64,000 nt of DNA from Paenarthrobacter aurescens TC1 (lineage in GTDB: Bacteria; Actinomycetota; Actinomycetes; Actinomycetales; Micrococcaceae), in assembly GCA_000014925.1 (NCBI GenBank), contig CP000476.1:1-64000 (forward strand), in the 5' to 3' direction. Shown here piece by piece: positions 57,775 to 64,000 of this stretch. Position numbers and translations under genes: made by a program. The notes beneath the pieces are model-generated. The model saw only the letters and a list, made by a program, of their open reading frames with translations. It was not told the DNA's origin and did no database searches. The number at the start of each line of letters is the position of its first letter. Within the stretch, counting starts at the first letter, position 1.

Positions 57775-58515
57775 CTACTTCTTAGCTGCTTCGGCGGGAT
57801 GAGGAATGATGACGTCGTCGGCGGCCCGGCCGGCGTGGGGGAAGAGCGTGAGTAGGATTCCCATGCCGACGGCGGCACCGAGGAGCTGGACGGCGATGAA
57901 CGGTGGGACGGAACCCGGTGCAATGCCGGCGAAGGTGTCGCTGAAGATACGGCCGATGGTCACGGCCGGGTTCGCGAACGACGTCGAAGATGTGAACCAG
58001 TACGCGGCGCCGATATAGGCACCTACGGCGGGGGCCGCCAGGGCGCCGCGTTTGGTGGCTGCAAGGGAGAAGATCAGCAGGACCAGACCGGCGGTCGCGA
58101 CCACCTCGGCCAGCAGATGACCCGCCGTCGCCCGCTCCTTGGTCGAGATGGAGGTGCCGACTTCGAACATCGCGTTGGCCAGCACGCTGCCGCCGATGGC
58201 GCCGGCGGTTTGGGCAAGGATGTAGAGGCCGAGGTCCGGCAAGGCCAGGCCGGATCCGCTGCGTCGCCCGAGGAACCAGTCCGCCAAGGACACCACGGGG
58301 TTGAAGTGGGCGCCACTGACCGGCCCGAACACCAGGATCAGTACCGTCAGCCCAAGCACCGTGGCTGTGCTGTTTTGTAGCAACTGCAGGCCCACGTCAT
58401 TGGGTGAGAGTTGGGCTGCGGCGATCCCCGAGCCGACGACGAGGGCAACGAGCAAAGCCGTGCCGAGGAATTCAGCGATGGCACGGCGCCACAGGGGCGG
58501 CTGGAGTGAAGTCAT
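57775..58515 (-). CDS. Aquaporin-family channel (AqpS-like) in ars cluster
   Basis: 246 residues from the ATG at 58515 (a TTG at 58533 is possible). Six membrane helices with NPV (GAHFNPVVSL) and NPA (FANPAVTIGR) half-helices. In other bacteria AqpS replaces the arsenite pump and lets As(III) leave passively, or carries methylated arsenicals. The NPV instead of NPA in the first loop is seen in such aquaglyceroporin-like members. Divergent from the ArsR-phosphatase fusion. Confidence 0.88.
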   Translation of the reverse strand: MTSLQPPLWRRAIAEFLGTALLVALVVGSGIAAAQLSPNDVGLQLLQNSTATVLGLTVLILVFGPVSGAHFNPVVSLADWFLGRRSGSGLALPDLGLYILAQTAGAIGGSVLANAMFEVGTSISTKERATAGHLLAEVVATAGLVLLIFSLAATKRGALAAPAVGAYIGAAYWFTSSTSFANPAVTIGRIFSDTFAGIAPGSVPPFIAVQLLGAAVGMGILLTLFPHAGRAADDVIIPHPAEAAKK

Positions 58516-58551
58516 GCCAACAGCTTGACCCAAAGAATTAACTCAGTCAAA

Positions 58552-58571
58552 ATTGAATCAATGAATATTGA
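58552..58571. promoter_or_regulatory. Clustered ATTGA/TCAAT half-sites at the fusion start
   Basis: ATTGAATCAAT (58552-58562) and TCAATGAATATTGA (58558-58571) overlap in the divergent aqp/fusion promoter and cover the fusion start codon at 58561. They share the half-site of the ArsR palindromes at 57730 and 59257, though spacing differs. Confidence 0.5.
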
Positions 58572-59235
58572 AGCAGCTGACACATTCCAGGCGCGGGTAG
58601 CCAGGCATGCGGCCCTTGCCGACCCGGCACGCCTGCGCATCATGGACCTGCTCACGCTGGGCGACTTCTCGCCCTCCGAACTGCAGGCCGAACTGGGCAT
58701 GCCCGCCAACCTGCTCTCCCACCACCTCCGCACACTGGAAGAGGCCGGGCTGGCAACCCGCCACCGCTCCGAAGCCGACAAGCGCCGCAGCTACCTCCGC
58801 CTCGCCGCCGGCGCCCTGGACGGACTTGCCCCCGGCGCAGCACATACGGCAACCCGCGTCCTTTTCGTCTGCACCCGCAACAGCGCCCGCTCCCAGCTGG
58901 CCACCGCGCTCTGGCGGCAGGTCAGCGACATCCCCGCAGCCTCGGCCGGAACGCACCCCGCAGACCGCATCGCCCGCGGAGCCATCGAGACCGCACGGCG
59001 CCATGGGCTGGAGCTGCCGGACATTGCCCCGCGCACCCTGGAAGAGGTTGCGGGCGGGGCCGACCTGGTCGTGACTGTCTGCGATAACGCCCACGAAGAA
59101 CTGACCGGGCTGGGCGGAATCCACTGGTCCGTGCCGGACCCGCTCCGCCTGGACACCGCCGCTGCCTTCGACCAGGCCTTCGATGACATCACCCGCCGCA
59201 TCCACGACCTCGCGCCCCGCATCACCGCCGCCTAA
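58561..59235 (+). CDS. ArsR-low-molecular-weight phosphatase fusion
   Basis: 224 residues from the ATG at 58561. Residues 1-95 form an ArsR-type winged helix (HAALADPARLRIMDLLTLGDFSPSELQAELGMPANLLSHHLRTLEEAGL) with no CVC or other cysteine metal site. Residues 97-224 form an LMW-phosphatase/arsenate reductase-like domain with active-site loop VCTRNSARSQLA (C-x5-R), SAGTHPA, and DLVVTVCDNAHEELT plus the general-acid aspartate in SVPDPLRLD. So the sensor is joined to a possible As(V)-binding or phosphatase domain. Divergent from the aquaporin gene. Confidence 0.9.
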   Translation: MNIEAADTFQARVARHAALADPARLRIMDLLTLGDFSPSELQAELGMPANLLSHHLRTLEEAGLATRHRSEADKRRSYLRLAAGALDGLAPGAAHTATRVLFVCTRNSARSQLATALWRQVSDIPAASAGTHPADRIARGAIETARRHGLELPDIAPRTLEEVAGGADLVVTVCDNAHEELTGLGGIHWSVPDPLRLDTAAAFDQAFDDITRRIHDLAPRITAA

Positions 59236-59256
59236 CCACCTGGCATTCGATGCAAT

Positions 59257-59272
59257 ATTGACATTCATCAAT
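59257..59272. promoter_or_regulatory. ArsR operator before arsC
   Basis: ATTGA-CATTCA-TCAAT, an inverted repeat with the same half-site and spacer as the arsR operator. A further TCAATGTT half-site lies at about 59304-59311. Both stand between the fusion gene and arsC, so arsC-trxB has its own regulated promoter. Confidence 0.75.
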
Positions 59273-59391
59273 CTATCGTTCGATACTCTCTATATCGATC
59301 ATCATCAATGTTCGTTACGGAGAGCTTCCTTCTCGGGCGCACTGCTTCAAACCCACTACCCGTTCACACAACGATTTCAGGAGAGAAACCC

Positions 59392-59814
59392 GTGAGCTAC
59401 GAAACCACCAAGAAGCCCTCCGTCCTGTTCGTCTGCGTCCACAACGCCGGACGTTCCCAGATGGCCGCCGCGTTCCTGACCACCCTTGGCAAGGGTGAGA
59501 TCGAAGTCCGCTCGGCCGGCTCCCAGCCTGCCGACAAGGTCAACCCGGCCGCGGTGGAGGCAATGGCTGAACTGGGCATCGACATGTCCGCTGAAATCCC
59601 GAAGGTCCTCACCACCGAGGCCGTGAAGGAATCCGACGTCGTGATCACCATGGGCTGCGGCGACGAATGCCCGTACTTCCCGGGCAAGCGGTACGAAGAC
59701 TGGGTCCTGGAAGACCCTGCCGGGCAGGGCGTCGAGGCAGTCCGCCCGATCCGCGATGAGATCAAGACCCGCATCGAGGGCCTGATCGCCTCTCTCGTCC
59801 CGGCCGCCAAGTAA
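59392..59814 (+). CDS. arsC: Arsenate reductase ArsC (LMW-phosphatase fold)
   Basis: 140 residues from GTG at 59392 after GGAG. The CX5R loop is [16 protein letters not shown] (Cys15), [18 protein letters not shown] is the substrate-helix region, and [21 protein letters not shown] supplies the redox cysteines (Cys-x3-Cys) and the WVLEDPAG general-acid aspartate. Reduces As(V) to As(III), and trxB encoded directly downstream suggests thioredoxin as reductant. Confidence 0.94.
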   Translation: MSYETTKKPSVLFVCVHNAGRSQMAAAFLTTLGKGEIEVRSAGSQPADKVNPAAVEAMAELGIDMSAEIPKVLTTEAVKESDVVITMGCGDECPYFPGKRYEDWVLEDPAGQGVEAVRPIRDEIKTRIEGLIASLVPAAK

Positions 59815-59851
59815 AACCACCCATGCACTTCAACCACCAGGAGCAACCTTC

Positions 59852-60841
59852 GTGAGCACCGACGTCCAGACCGAACAGCTGATCATCATCGGCTCCGGCC
59901 CCGCCGGATACACAGCGGCCATTTACGCTGCCCGGGCAGGCCTGAACCCGCTGGTTCTGGCCGGTTCGGTCACTGCCGGCGGCGCGCTGATGAACACCAC
60001 TGAAGTGGAGAACTTCCCCGGCTTCCCCGGCGGGATCCAAGGCCCGGAGCTGATGGATGGGCTCCAGGAACAGGCGGAAAAGTTCGGAGCCCGGATCGTG
60101 TTCGACGACGTCACCGACGTTGACCTGAAGGGTCACCTCAAGCGGGTGGTCACCGGGGCCGGCGAGACCCATGAGGCACCGGCGGTCATCCTCGCCACCG
60201 GCTCCGCCTATAAGGAACTGGGCCTGCCGGAGGAGAAGAAACTCAGTGGCCACGGTGTCTCGTGGTGTGCCACCTGCGACGGGTTCTTCTTCCGTGAACA
60301 GGACATCATCGTCGTCGGCGGCGGGGACTCCGCCATGGAAGAGGCGACGTTCCTGACCCGTTTCGCCAAGACCGTCACTGTCGTGGTGCGCAAGGACGAA
60401 CTCCGCGCCTCACGGATCATGGCCCAGCGCGCCAAGGACAACCCCAAGATCCGTTTCGCCTGGAACTCGGCCATCACCAAGATCCACGGCGACAGCAAAG
60501 TCACCGGCGTGACCCTGACCGACACCCGCACCGGTGAAACCCGTGAGCAGGACGCCACGGGCATTTTCGTTGCCATCGGCCACTTGCCCCGCACCGAGCT
60601 GGTCGCCGGGCAGGTCGATCTGGATGATGAGGGCTACATCAAGGTCGACTCACCCACCACGGTCACCAACCTCTCCGGCGTTTTCGCCTGCGGGGACGCC
60701 GTGGACCACCGCTACCGCCAAGCCATCACCGCAGCCGGAACCGGCTGCGCGGCCGCGCTGGACGCCGAACGGTTCCTCGCCGCCCTGGAGGATGCCGACA
60801 GCATCGCCACGGCCCTGGTCGAAGAACCAACCCACGCCTAA
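59852..60841 (+). CDS. trxB: Thioredoxin-disulfide reductase
   Basis: 329 residues, GTG start. FAD-binding [17 protein letters not shown] (about residues 12-28), redox-active [11 protein letters not shown] (CATC near 138-141), NADPH-binding [12 protein letters not shown] (about 153-164), and [29 protein letters not shown] near the end. It regenerates reduced thioredoxin for arsenate reduction. No thioredoxin gene is in the cluster, so a chromosomal one must serve. It sits 37 bp after arsC. Confidence 0.96.
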   Translation: MSTDVQTEQLIIIGSGPAGYTAAIYAARAGLNPLVLAGSVTAGGALMNTTEVENFPGFPGGIQGPELMDGLQEQAEKFGARIVFDDVTDVDLKGHLKRVVTGAGETHEAPAVILATGSAYKELGLPEEKKLSGHGVSWCATCDGFFFREQDIIVVGGGDSAMEEATFLTRFAKTVTVVVRKDELRASRIMAQRAKDNPKIRFAWNSAITKIHGDSKVTGVTLTDTRTGETREQDATGIFVAIGHLPRTELVAGQVDLDDEGYIKVDSPTTVTNLSGVFACGDAVDHRYRQAITAAGTGCAAALDAERFLAALEDADSIATALVEEPTHA

Positions 60842-60861
60842 CCACTCGAAACGGGGAGGGG

Positions 60862-60933
60862 GTGAACTGGATGGACACCGGATGCTGCACCGACACGGGC
60901 TGCTGCGACGAGGACGATCTGGACTGCTGCTGA
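60862..60933 (+). CDS. 23-residue peptide with three Cys-Cys pairs
   Basis: A GTG start after GGGGAGG; an internal ATG at 60871 would give 20 residues. The peptide carries GCC near positions 7-9, GCC near 13-15, an acidic DEDDLD run and a final DCC-stop. Six of 23 residues are cysteine, all paired, which suits binding of As(III) or Cd/Cu. It is placed 20 bp after trxB and 89 bp before the flavoprotein. Too short for normal ORF calls; no family known to me. Confidence 0.6.
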   Translation: MNWMDTGCCTDTGCCDEDDLDCC

Positions 60934-61022
60934 ACAGCACCGCCCCGGCCTGCCGGCCCCACAAGGACCGGCAGGCACCCCGATTCGAACCGCCACACCA
61001 ACGGATGAAACAAGAGGACAGC

Positions 61023-62411
61023 ATGGATTCAGTGAAGACCCTTCCCATCGCAGTGATCGGCGCAGGCCCGGTAGGACTGGCCACCGCGGCCCACCTGCTC
61101 GAACGCGGACTCGAACCGGTCATCTTCGAAGCCGGGCCCACCGCCGGTGCCGCGATCGAACAATGGCGCCACATCCGTTTGTTCTCCCCCTGGCGGTTCA
61201 ACCTCGACGACGCCGCGGTCCGCCTGCTCGAACCCACCGGCTGGGAATCACCCCGCCCCACCGCGCTGCCCTACGGCGGGGAACTCATCGACAACTACCT
61301 CACCCCTCTGGCCGCGACTGCGCAGATCGCGTCCCGGCTCCAGACCGGCGCCCGTGTCATCGCCGTGACCCGGCAGGGCATGGATAAAACCCACGTCCGG
61401 GACCGCGACACCACCGCCTTCGTTGTCCGGGTCGAGCACGACGGCGGCGAAACACGGGACCACACCGTGGCCGCCGTCATCGACGCCTCCGGCACCTGGT
61501 CCACCCGCAACCCGCTGGGCACCTCCGGACTGCCCGCCATCGGCGAAACCAGCGCAGCGGATCGGATTTCCTCGCCCTTGCCCGACGTTGTTGGCCGCGA
61601 CCGCGCCGCTTTCGCCGGCCGTCGCGCCCTCGTCGTCGGGGCAGGTCACTCTGCAGCGAACACCCTGATCAACCTCGCCGACCTGGCCAAGGACGAGCCC
61701 GGCACCCGCATCCTGTGGGCCGTTCGCGGCAGCTCGGCCGACAAGGTTTACGGCGGCGGTGACGCTGACGGGCTCCCTGCACGCGGCCAGCTCGGCTCCC
61801 GGCTGCGCCGCCTGGTCGAAGCCGGAACCATCGAACTGCACACCGGTTTCGGCATCGCCGCCCTGAAAAACCTCGACTCGCACCTGAGCGTCGAAGCCGT
61901 CGATGGACGCACCATCGACGCCGACGTCATCGTCCCCTGCACCGGCTTCCGCCCGGACCTGGAGATCCTGCGCGAACTGCGCCTGGACCTGGACCCCGCC
62001 GTTGAAGCCCCCACCGAACTCGGCCCGCTGATCGACCCCGAGTTCCACTCCTGCGGCACCGTCCCGGCGCACGGCGCGAAGGTTCTGGCGCACCCCGAAA
62101 AGGACTTCTACATCGTCGGGATGAAGTCCTACGGCCGGGCCCCGACCTTCCTCCTCGCCACCGGCTACGAGCAAGTCCGTTCCGTCGCCGCAGCCCTCGC
62201 CGGTGACCAGCAGGCTGCTGACACTGTCCAGCTTGAACTGCCCGAAACCGGGGTCTGCTCTGCGGACGCCGGCACCAGCTGCGACGTTCCCGCCGCAGCC
62301 ACCACCGCGTCGGAAGAGCCTGAGTCGGTCTGCTGCGCCGCACCGGAACCGGCCTTCGTCGGCTTCCCGACAGGGCTCGCACACGGCCGATCCGGCACCA
62401 CCAACCAATAA
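61023..62411 (+). CDS. ArsO-like FAD/NAD(P)-dependent monooxygenase
   Basis: 462 residues from the ATG at 61023 (AGAGGA upstream); longer frames run into trxB. FAD-binding IAVIGAGPVGLATAAHLLERG, NADP-binding ALVVGAGHSAANTLINLA, and the FMO-like ATG motif (as DASGTW). The family resembles ArsO, a flavoprotein monooxygenase found in ars operons. An unusual C-terminal tail carries six cysteines (GVCSADAGTSCDV, ESVCCAAPEP), possibly an arsenic-binding extension. Follows the Cys-pair peptide gene. Confidence 0.85.
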   Translation: MDSVKTLPIAVIGAGPVGLATAAHLLERGLEPVIFEAGPTAGAAIEQWRHIRLFSPWRFNLDDAAVRLLEPTGWESPRPTALPYGGELIDNYLTPLAATAQIASRLQTGARVIAVTRQGMDKTHVRDRDTTAFVVRVEHDGGETRDHTVAAVIDASGTWSTRNPLGTSGLPAIGETSAADRISSPLPDVVGRDRAAFAGRRALVVGAGHSAANTLINLADLAKDEPGTRILWAVRGSSADKVYGGGDADGLPARGQLGSRLRRLVEAGTIELHTGFGIAALKNLDSHLSVEAVDGRTIDADVIVPCTGFRPDLEILRELRLDLDPAVEAPTELGPLIDPEFHSCGTVPAHGAKVLAHPEKDFYIVGMKSYGRAPTFLLATGYEQVRSVAAALAGDQQAADTVQLELPETGVCSADAGTSCDVPAAATTASEEPESVCCAAPEPAFVGFPTGLAHGRSGTTNQ

Positions 62412-62444
62412 GCCAGTCACCAAACCAACCATTGGAGCACTGTC

Positions 62445-63101
62445 ATGACCGACCACCAGGAAACCACGCTCGGCCTGCAGGACAACACCGAAGTACTCCA
62501 CCGCATCAGTGACCGGCTCGCCGGACGGTACGCAGGGATCTTCGCCGCAGAAACCGTCGAACGCTACGTCTTCGAGTCCTACACAGCCCTGGCGCGCACA
62601 GCGAAGGTCAGCGCCTACCTGCCCGCGACTACCGAGCATTTCGCCAACGACAGGCTCCACGCCCTGGCCAAGTCCAAAGGCTCCCTCGCCTCCGAAGTCC
62701 CGGAAGTGTTGTTCGTCTGCGTGCAGAACGCCGGCCGCTCCCAAATGGCCGCGGCCCTGCTCACCGTCGAAGCCAAAGGCAAAATCCGTGTCCGCTCCGC
62801 CGGGTCCCTACCCGCATCAGAACTCGACGCCAACGTCGTGACAGTAATGAATGAGATGGGCTTGGACTTGGGCAAGGAATACCCCAAGCCGCTCACCGAC
62901 GACGTCGTCCGCGCGTCCGACGTGGTCATCACCATGGGCTGCGGTGACTCCTGCCCGATCTACCCCGGCAAACGCTACGAAGACTGGGAACTCACCGACC
63001 CCGCCGAGCAACCCCTCGACACCGTCCGGGCCATCCGCGATGAAATCCACGACCGTGTGAAGAACCTGGTCGCCTCCCTCACGAAAGAAGTCGCACTCTA
63101 A
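62445..63101 (+). CDS. arsC: Arsenate reductase with N-terminal helical domain
   Basis: 218 residues. Residues 1-85 form a helical bundle (RISDRLAGRYAGIFAAETVERYVFESYTALA), a domain common at the start of actinobacterial ArsC proteins. The catalytic domain has [16 protein letters not shown] (C-x5-R), [33 protein letters not shown] (Cys-x3-Cys). Similar to the C. glutamicum ArsC1' class, which is reported to use thioredoxin. Shares one base (63101) with the next gene. Confidence 0.92.
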   Translation: MTDHQETTLGLQDNTEVLHRISDRLAGRYAGIFAAETVERYVFESYTALARTAKVSAYLPATTEHFANDRLHALAKSKGSLASEVPEVLFVCVQNAGRSQMAAALLTVEAKGKIRVRSAGSLPASELDANVVTVMNEMGLDLGKEYPKPLTDDVVRASDVVITMGCGDSCPIYPGKRYEDWELTDPAEQPLDTVRAIRDEIHDRVKNLVASLTKEVAL

Positions 63102-63517
63102 TGACCTCCGAACACCCCGCTGTCCTGTTCGTCTGCAGCAAGAACGGCGGCAAATCCCAGCTCGCCGCAGGTCTCATGCGAGACCTGGCCGGGGATCACG
63201 TCGCCGTCTATTCCGCTGGCACCAAACCCGCGGAGTCCTTGAATGGCCAAGCCGTGGAATCCCTGGCTGAGTTGGGCATCGACGTCACCGGCGAATACCC
63301 CAAACCGGTCACCGACGAAGTCCTCAACACCGTGGACGCCGTTATCGTCCTCGGAACCGAAGCCAAACTCGACCCACCAGCCGGGAAACGCTTCGAAATC
63401 TGGGAGACCGACGAACCCTCCGAACGCGGCATCGAAGGCATGGAACGCATGCGCCTGGTCCGCGACGACATCAAGGACCGTGTCCAAAAGCTCTACACCG
63501 AACTTGGGCAGAAATAA
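63101..63517 (+). CDS. arsC: Arsenate reductase of the mycothiol-linked type (C-x5-K)
   Basis: 138 residues. Active-site loop FVCSKNGGKSQLAAGL has lysine where LMW-phosphatases have arginine (C-x5-K), and the redox Cys pair near residue 85 is missing (IVLGTEAKLDPP), as are the CGDxCP residues. This matches C. glutamicum ArsC1/ArsC2, which form an arseno-mycothiol adduct reduced by mycoredoxin. EIWETDEPS gives the DP-like loop. Overlaps the preceding arsC by 1 bp. Confidence 0.9.
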   Translation: MTSEHPAVLFVCSKNGGKSQLAAGLMRDLAGDHVAVYSAGTKPAESLNGQAVESLAELGIDVTGEYPKPVTDEVLNTVDAVIVLGTEAKLDPPAGKRFEIWETDEPSERGIEGMERMRLVRDDIKDRVQKLYTELGQK

Positions 63518-63559
63518 CCGGTAACGCCCTGACGCTCAACAGTGCGGGACACTTGAACC

Positions 63560-63883
63560 ATGAACGCTGAATTACTCACGATTCCGGGATGCCCACACGC
63601 TGCCCCGGCCTTGGAACTGTTCAGCACGGCCCTCGAACTGGAGGGAATCGGCGTGTCGGTCACTGTCCGGGAAATCAGCACCGAGGATCAGGCCACGGCA
63701 CAGTCGTTCCGCGGGTCCCCGACGTTTACCCTCAACGGCGCGGACTTGTTCCCAAGTGACGCTGACCCCGCCGTCACCTGCCGGGTATATTCAACGCCGG
63801 ATGGGCTGTCCGGCCAACCAACATTGGACACCCTTCGCCGGAACTTGCAGTCCAGGTTGCCTTCAGCGAACCGGTCAGCCTAA
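63560..63883 (+). CDS. Thioredoxin-fold protein, alkylmercury-lyase-like
   Basis: 107 residues. Begins ELLTIPGCPHAAPALELFSTALE: a thioredoxin-like beta strand with a single CPH cysteine, and later RGSPTFTLNGADLF (cis-proline) and TCRVYSTPDGLSGQPT, which is the pattern of small proteins annotated as thioredoxin-like or alkylmercury-lyase related near mer and ars genes. One extra cysteine (TCRVY) could pair. May transfer arsenic or mercury, or reduce arseno-thiols; function not established. Confidence 0.72.
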   Translation: MNAELLTIPGCPHAAPALELFSTALELEGIGVSVTVREISTEDQATAQSFRGSPTFTLNGADLFPSDADPAVTCRVYSTPDGLSGQPTLDTLRRNLQSRLPSANRSA

Positions 63884-63898
63884 GAACCAGGTCGCGTC

Positions 63899-64000
63899 AT
63901 GGAACCTAGCCAGGAACCAACCGTCACCGGATATCACCACGCGCTCAAGGAGCTCAATGCCTGGTTGGCCAAGGCCACCACGGACGAGCTCAAGCAGAAG
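63899..64000 (+). CDS. 5' part of a gene truncated by the window edge
   Basis: 34 codons from an ATG at 63899 run open to the end of the window. The visible N-terminus (MEPSQEPTVTGYHHALKELN) is soluble and helix-prone. Only 15 bp separate it from the previous stop, so it likely continues the arsenic operon. No family can be named. Confidence 0.55.
   Translation, partial: MEPSQEPTVTGYHHALKELNAWLAKATTDELKQK

Noticed and set aside
1..64000. tRNA, rRNA, CRISPR arrays, transposases or IS ends
   Set aside because: No cloverleaf with conserved T-loop, no rRNA-like blocks, no repeat-spacer arrays and no transposase motifs noticed; a covariance-model search would be decisive.

Overview
The window looks like one end of a large plasmid or megaplasmid from a high-GC Actinomycetota, most likely a Micrococcaceae member of the Arthrobacter/Pseudarthrobacter type. 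This is inferred from the GC-rich coding sequence with frequent GTG/TTG starts, CmtR-type regulators, an arsenate reductase of the mycothiol-linked type, and a c-di-AMP riboswitch in front of an M23 peptidase. It begins exactly at the start codon of a ParA partition ATPase. I see no tRNA, rRNA, CRISPR array or transposase.

Region 1 (1-6.6 kb) is plasmid maintenance. A ParA ATPase overlaps a small ribbon-helix-helix partner, followed by three TTGATA repeats spaced 11 bp apart (a candidate centromere). Next comes a very large DarB-like adenine methyltransferase/helicase, whose predicted 5' end overlaps a small gene with a strong ribosome binding site.

Region 2 (6.7-22 kb) is accessory. It holds a compact three-gene ABC-3C conflict system (nuclease-like effector, MC6 middle component, DUF2326-type ATPase) with a membrane protein just downstream, a DUF3883-type nuclease-fold protein, a serine recombinase, several unknown proteins, and a frameshifted SRAP/YedK remnant. 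A TetR-controlled SRPBCC/membrane pair has a clear operator. An AAA ATPase is translationally coupled to a membrane-anchored beta-propeller and starts right after a 44-nt dyad symmetry. Region 3 (22-27 kb) is one giant secreted protein with an N,N-dimethylformamidase-like region, four DUF4082 repeats and a Pro/Thr/Ser tail.

Region 4 (27-53.5 kb) is a metal and envelope redox island. A TetR-controlled membrane pair is followed by a leftward copper operon: HMA protein, CopB-type ATPase, DUF6153, DUF305, a BNR-type lipoprotein and a Csp-like copper protein. A CsoR-like palindrome lies upstream of it. Rightward genes run CmtR-like regulator, CadA-type ATPase, LspA, CcdA, TlpA and VKOR, i.e. Cd/Zn efflux linked to lipoprotein maturation and disulfide chemistry. 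An M23 peptidase carries a c-di-AMP riboswitch and a possible MtrA box. SURF1, ResB and CtaG form a cytochrome/heme-copper oxidase assembly operon. A CopD-CtaG fusion, a second CmtR-like regulator, a CDF exporter, a DsbA-like protein, CopC, MntR and NRAMP MntH complete the island.

Region 5 (53.6-64 kb) is an arsenic island. It has an Acr3/BASS-type exporter, an MFS exporter with its own ArsR, an ArsN1-like acetyltransferase with a second ArsR, and an aquaporin. Divergent from the aquaporin is an operon encoding an ArsR-phosphatase fusion, a Cys-x3-Cys arsenate reductase, TrxB, an unlisted 23-residue peptide with three CC pairs, an ArsO-like flavoprotein, an arsenate reductase with an N-terminal helical domain, a reductase with a CX5K active site, a thioredoxin-fold protein and a truncated gene at the edge. 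Shared ATTGA-N6-TCAAT palindromes suggest common ArsR control.
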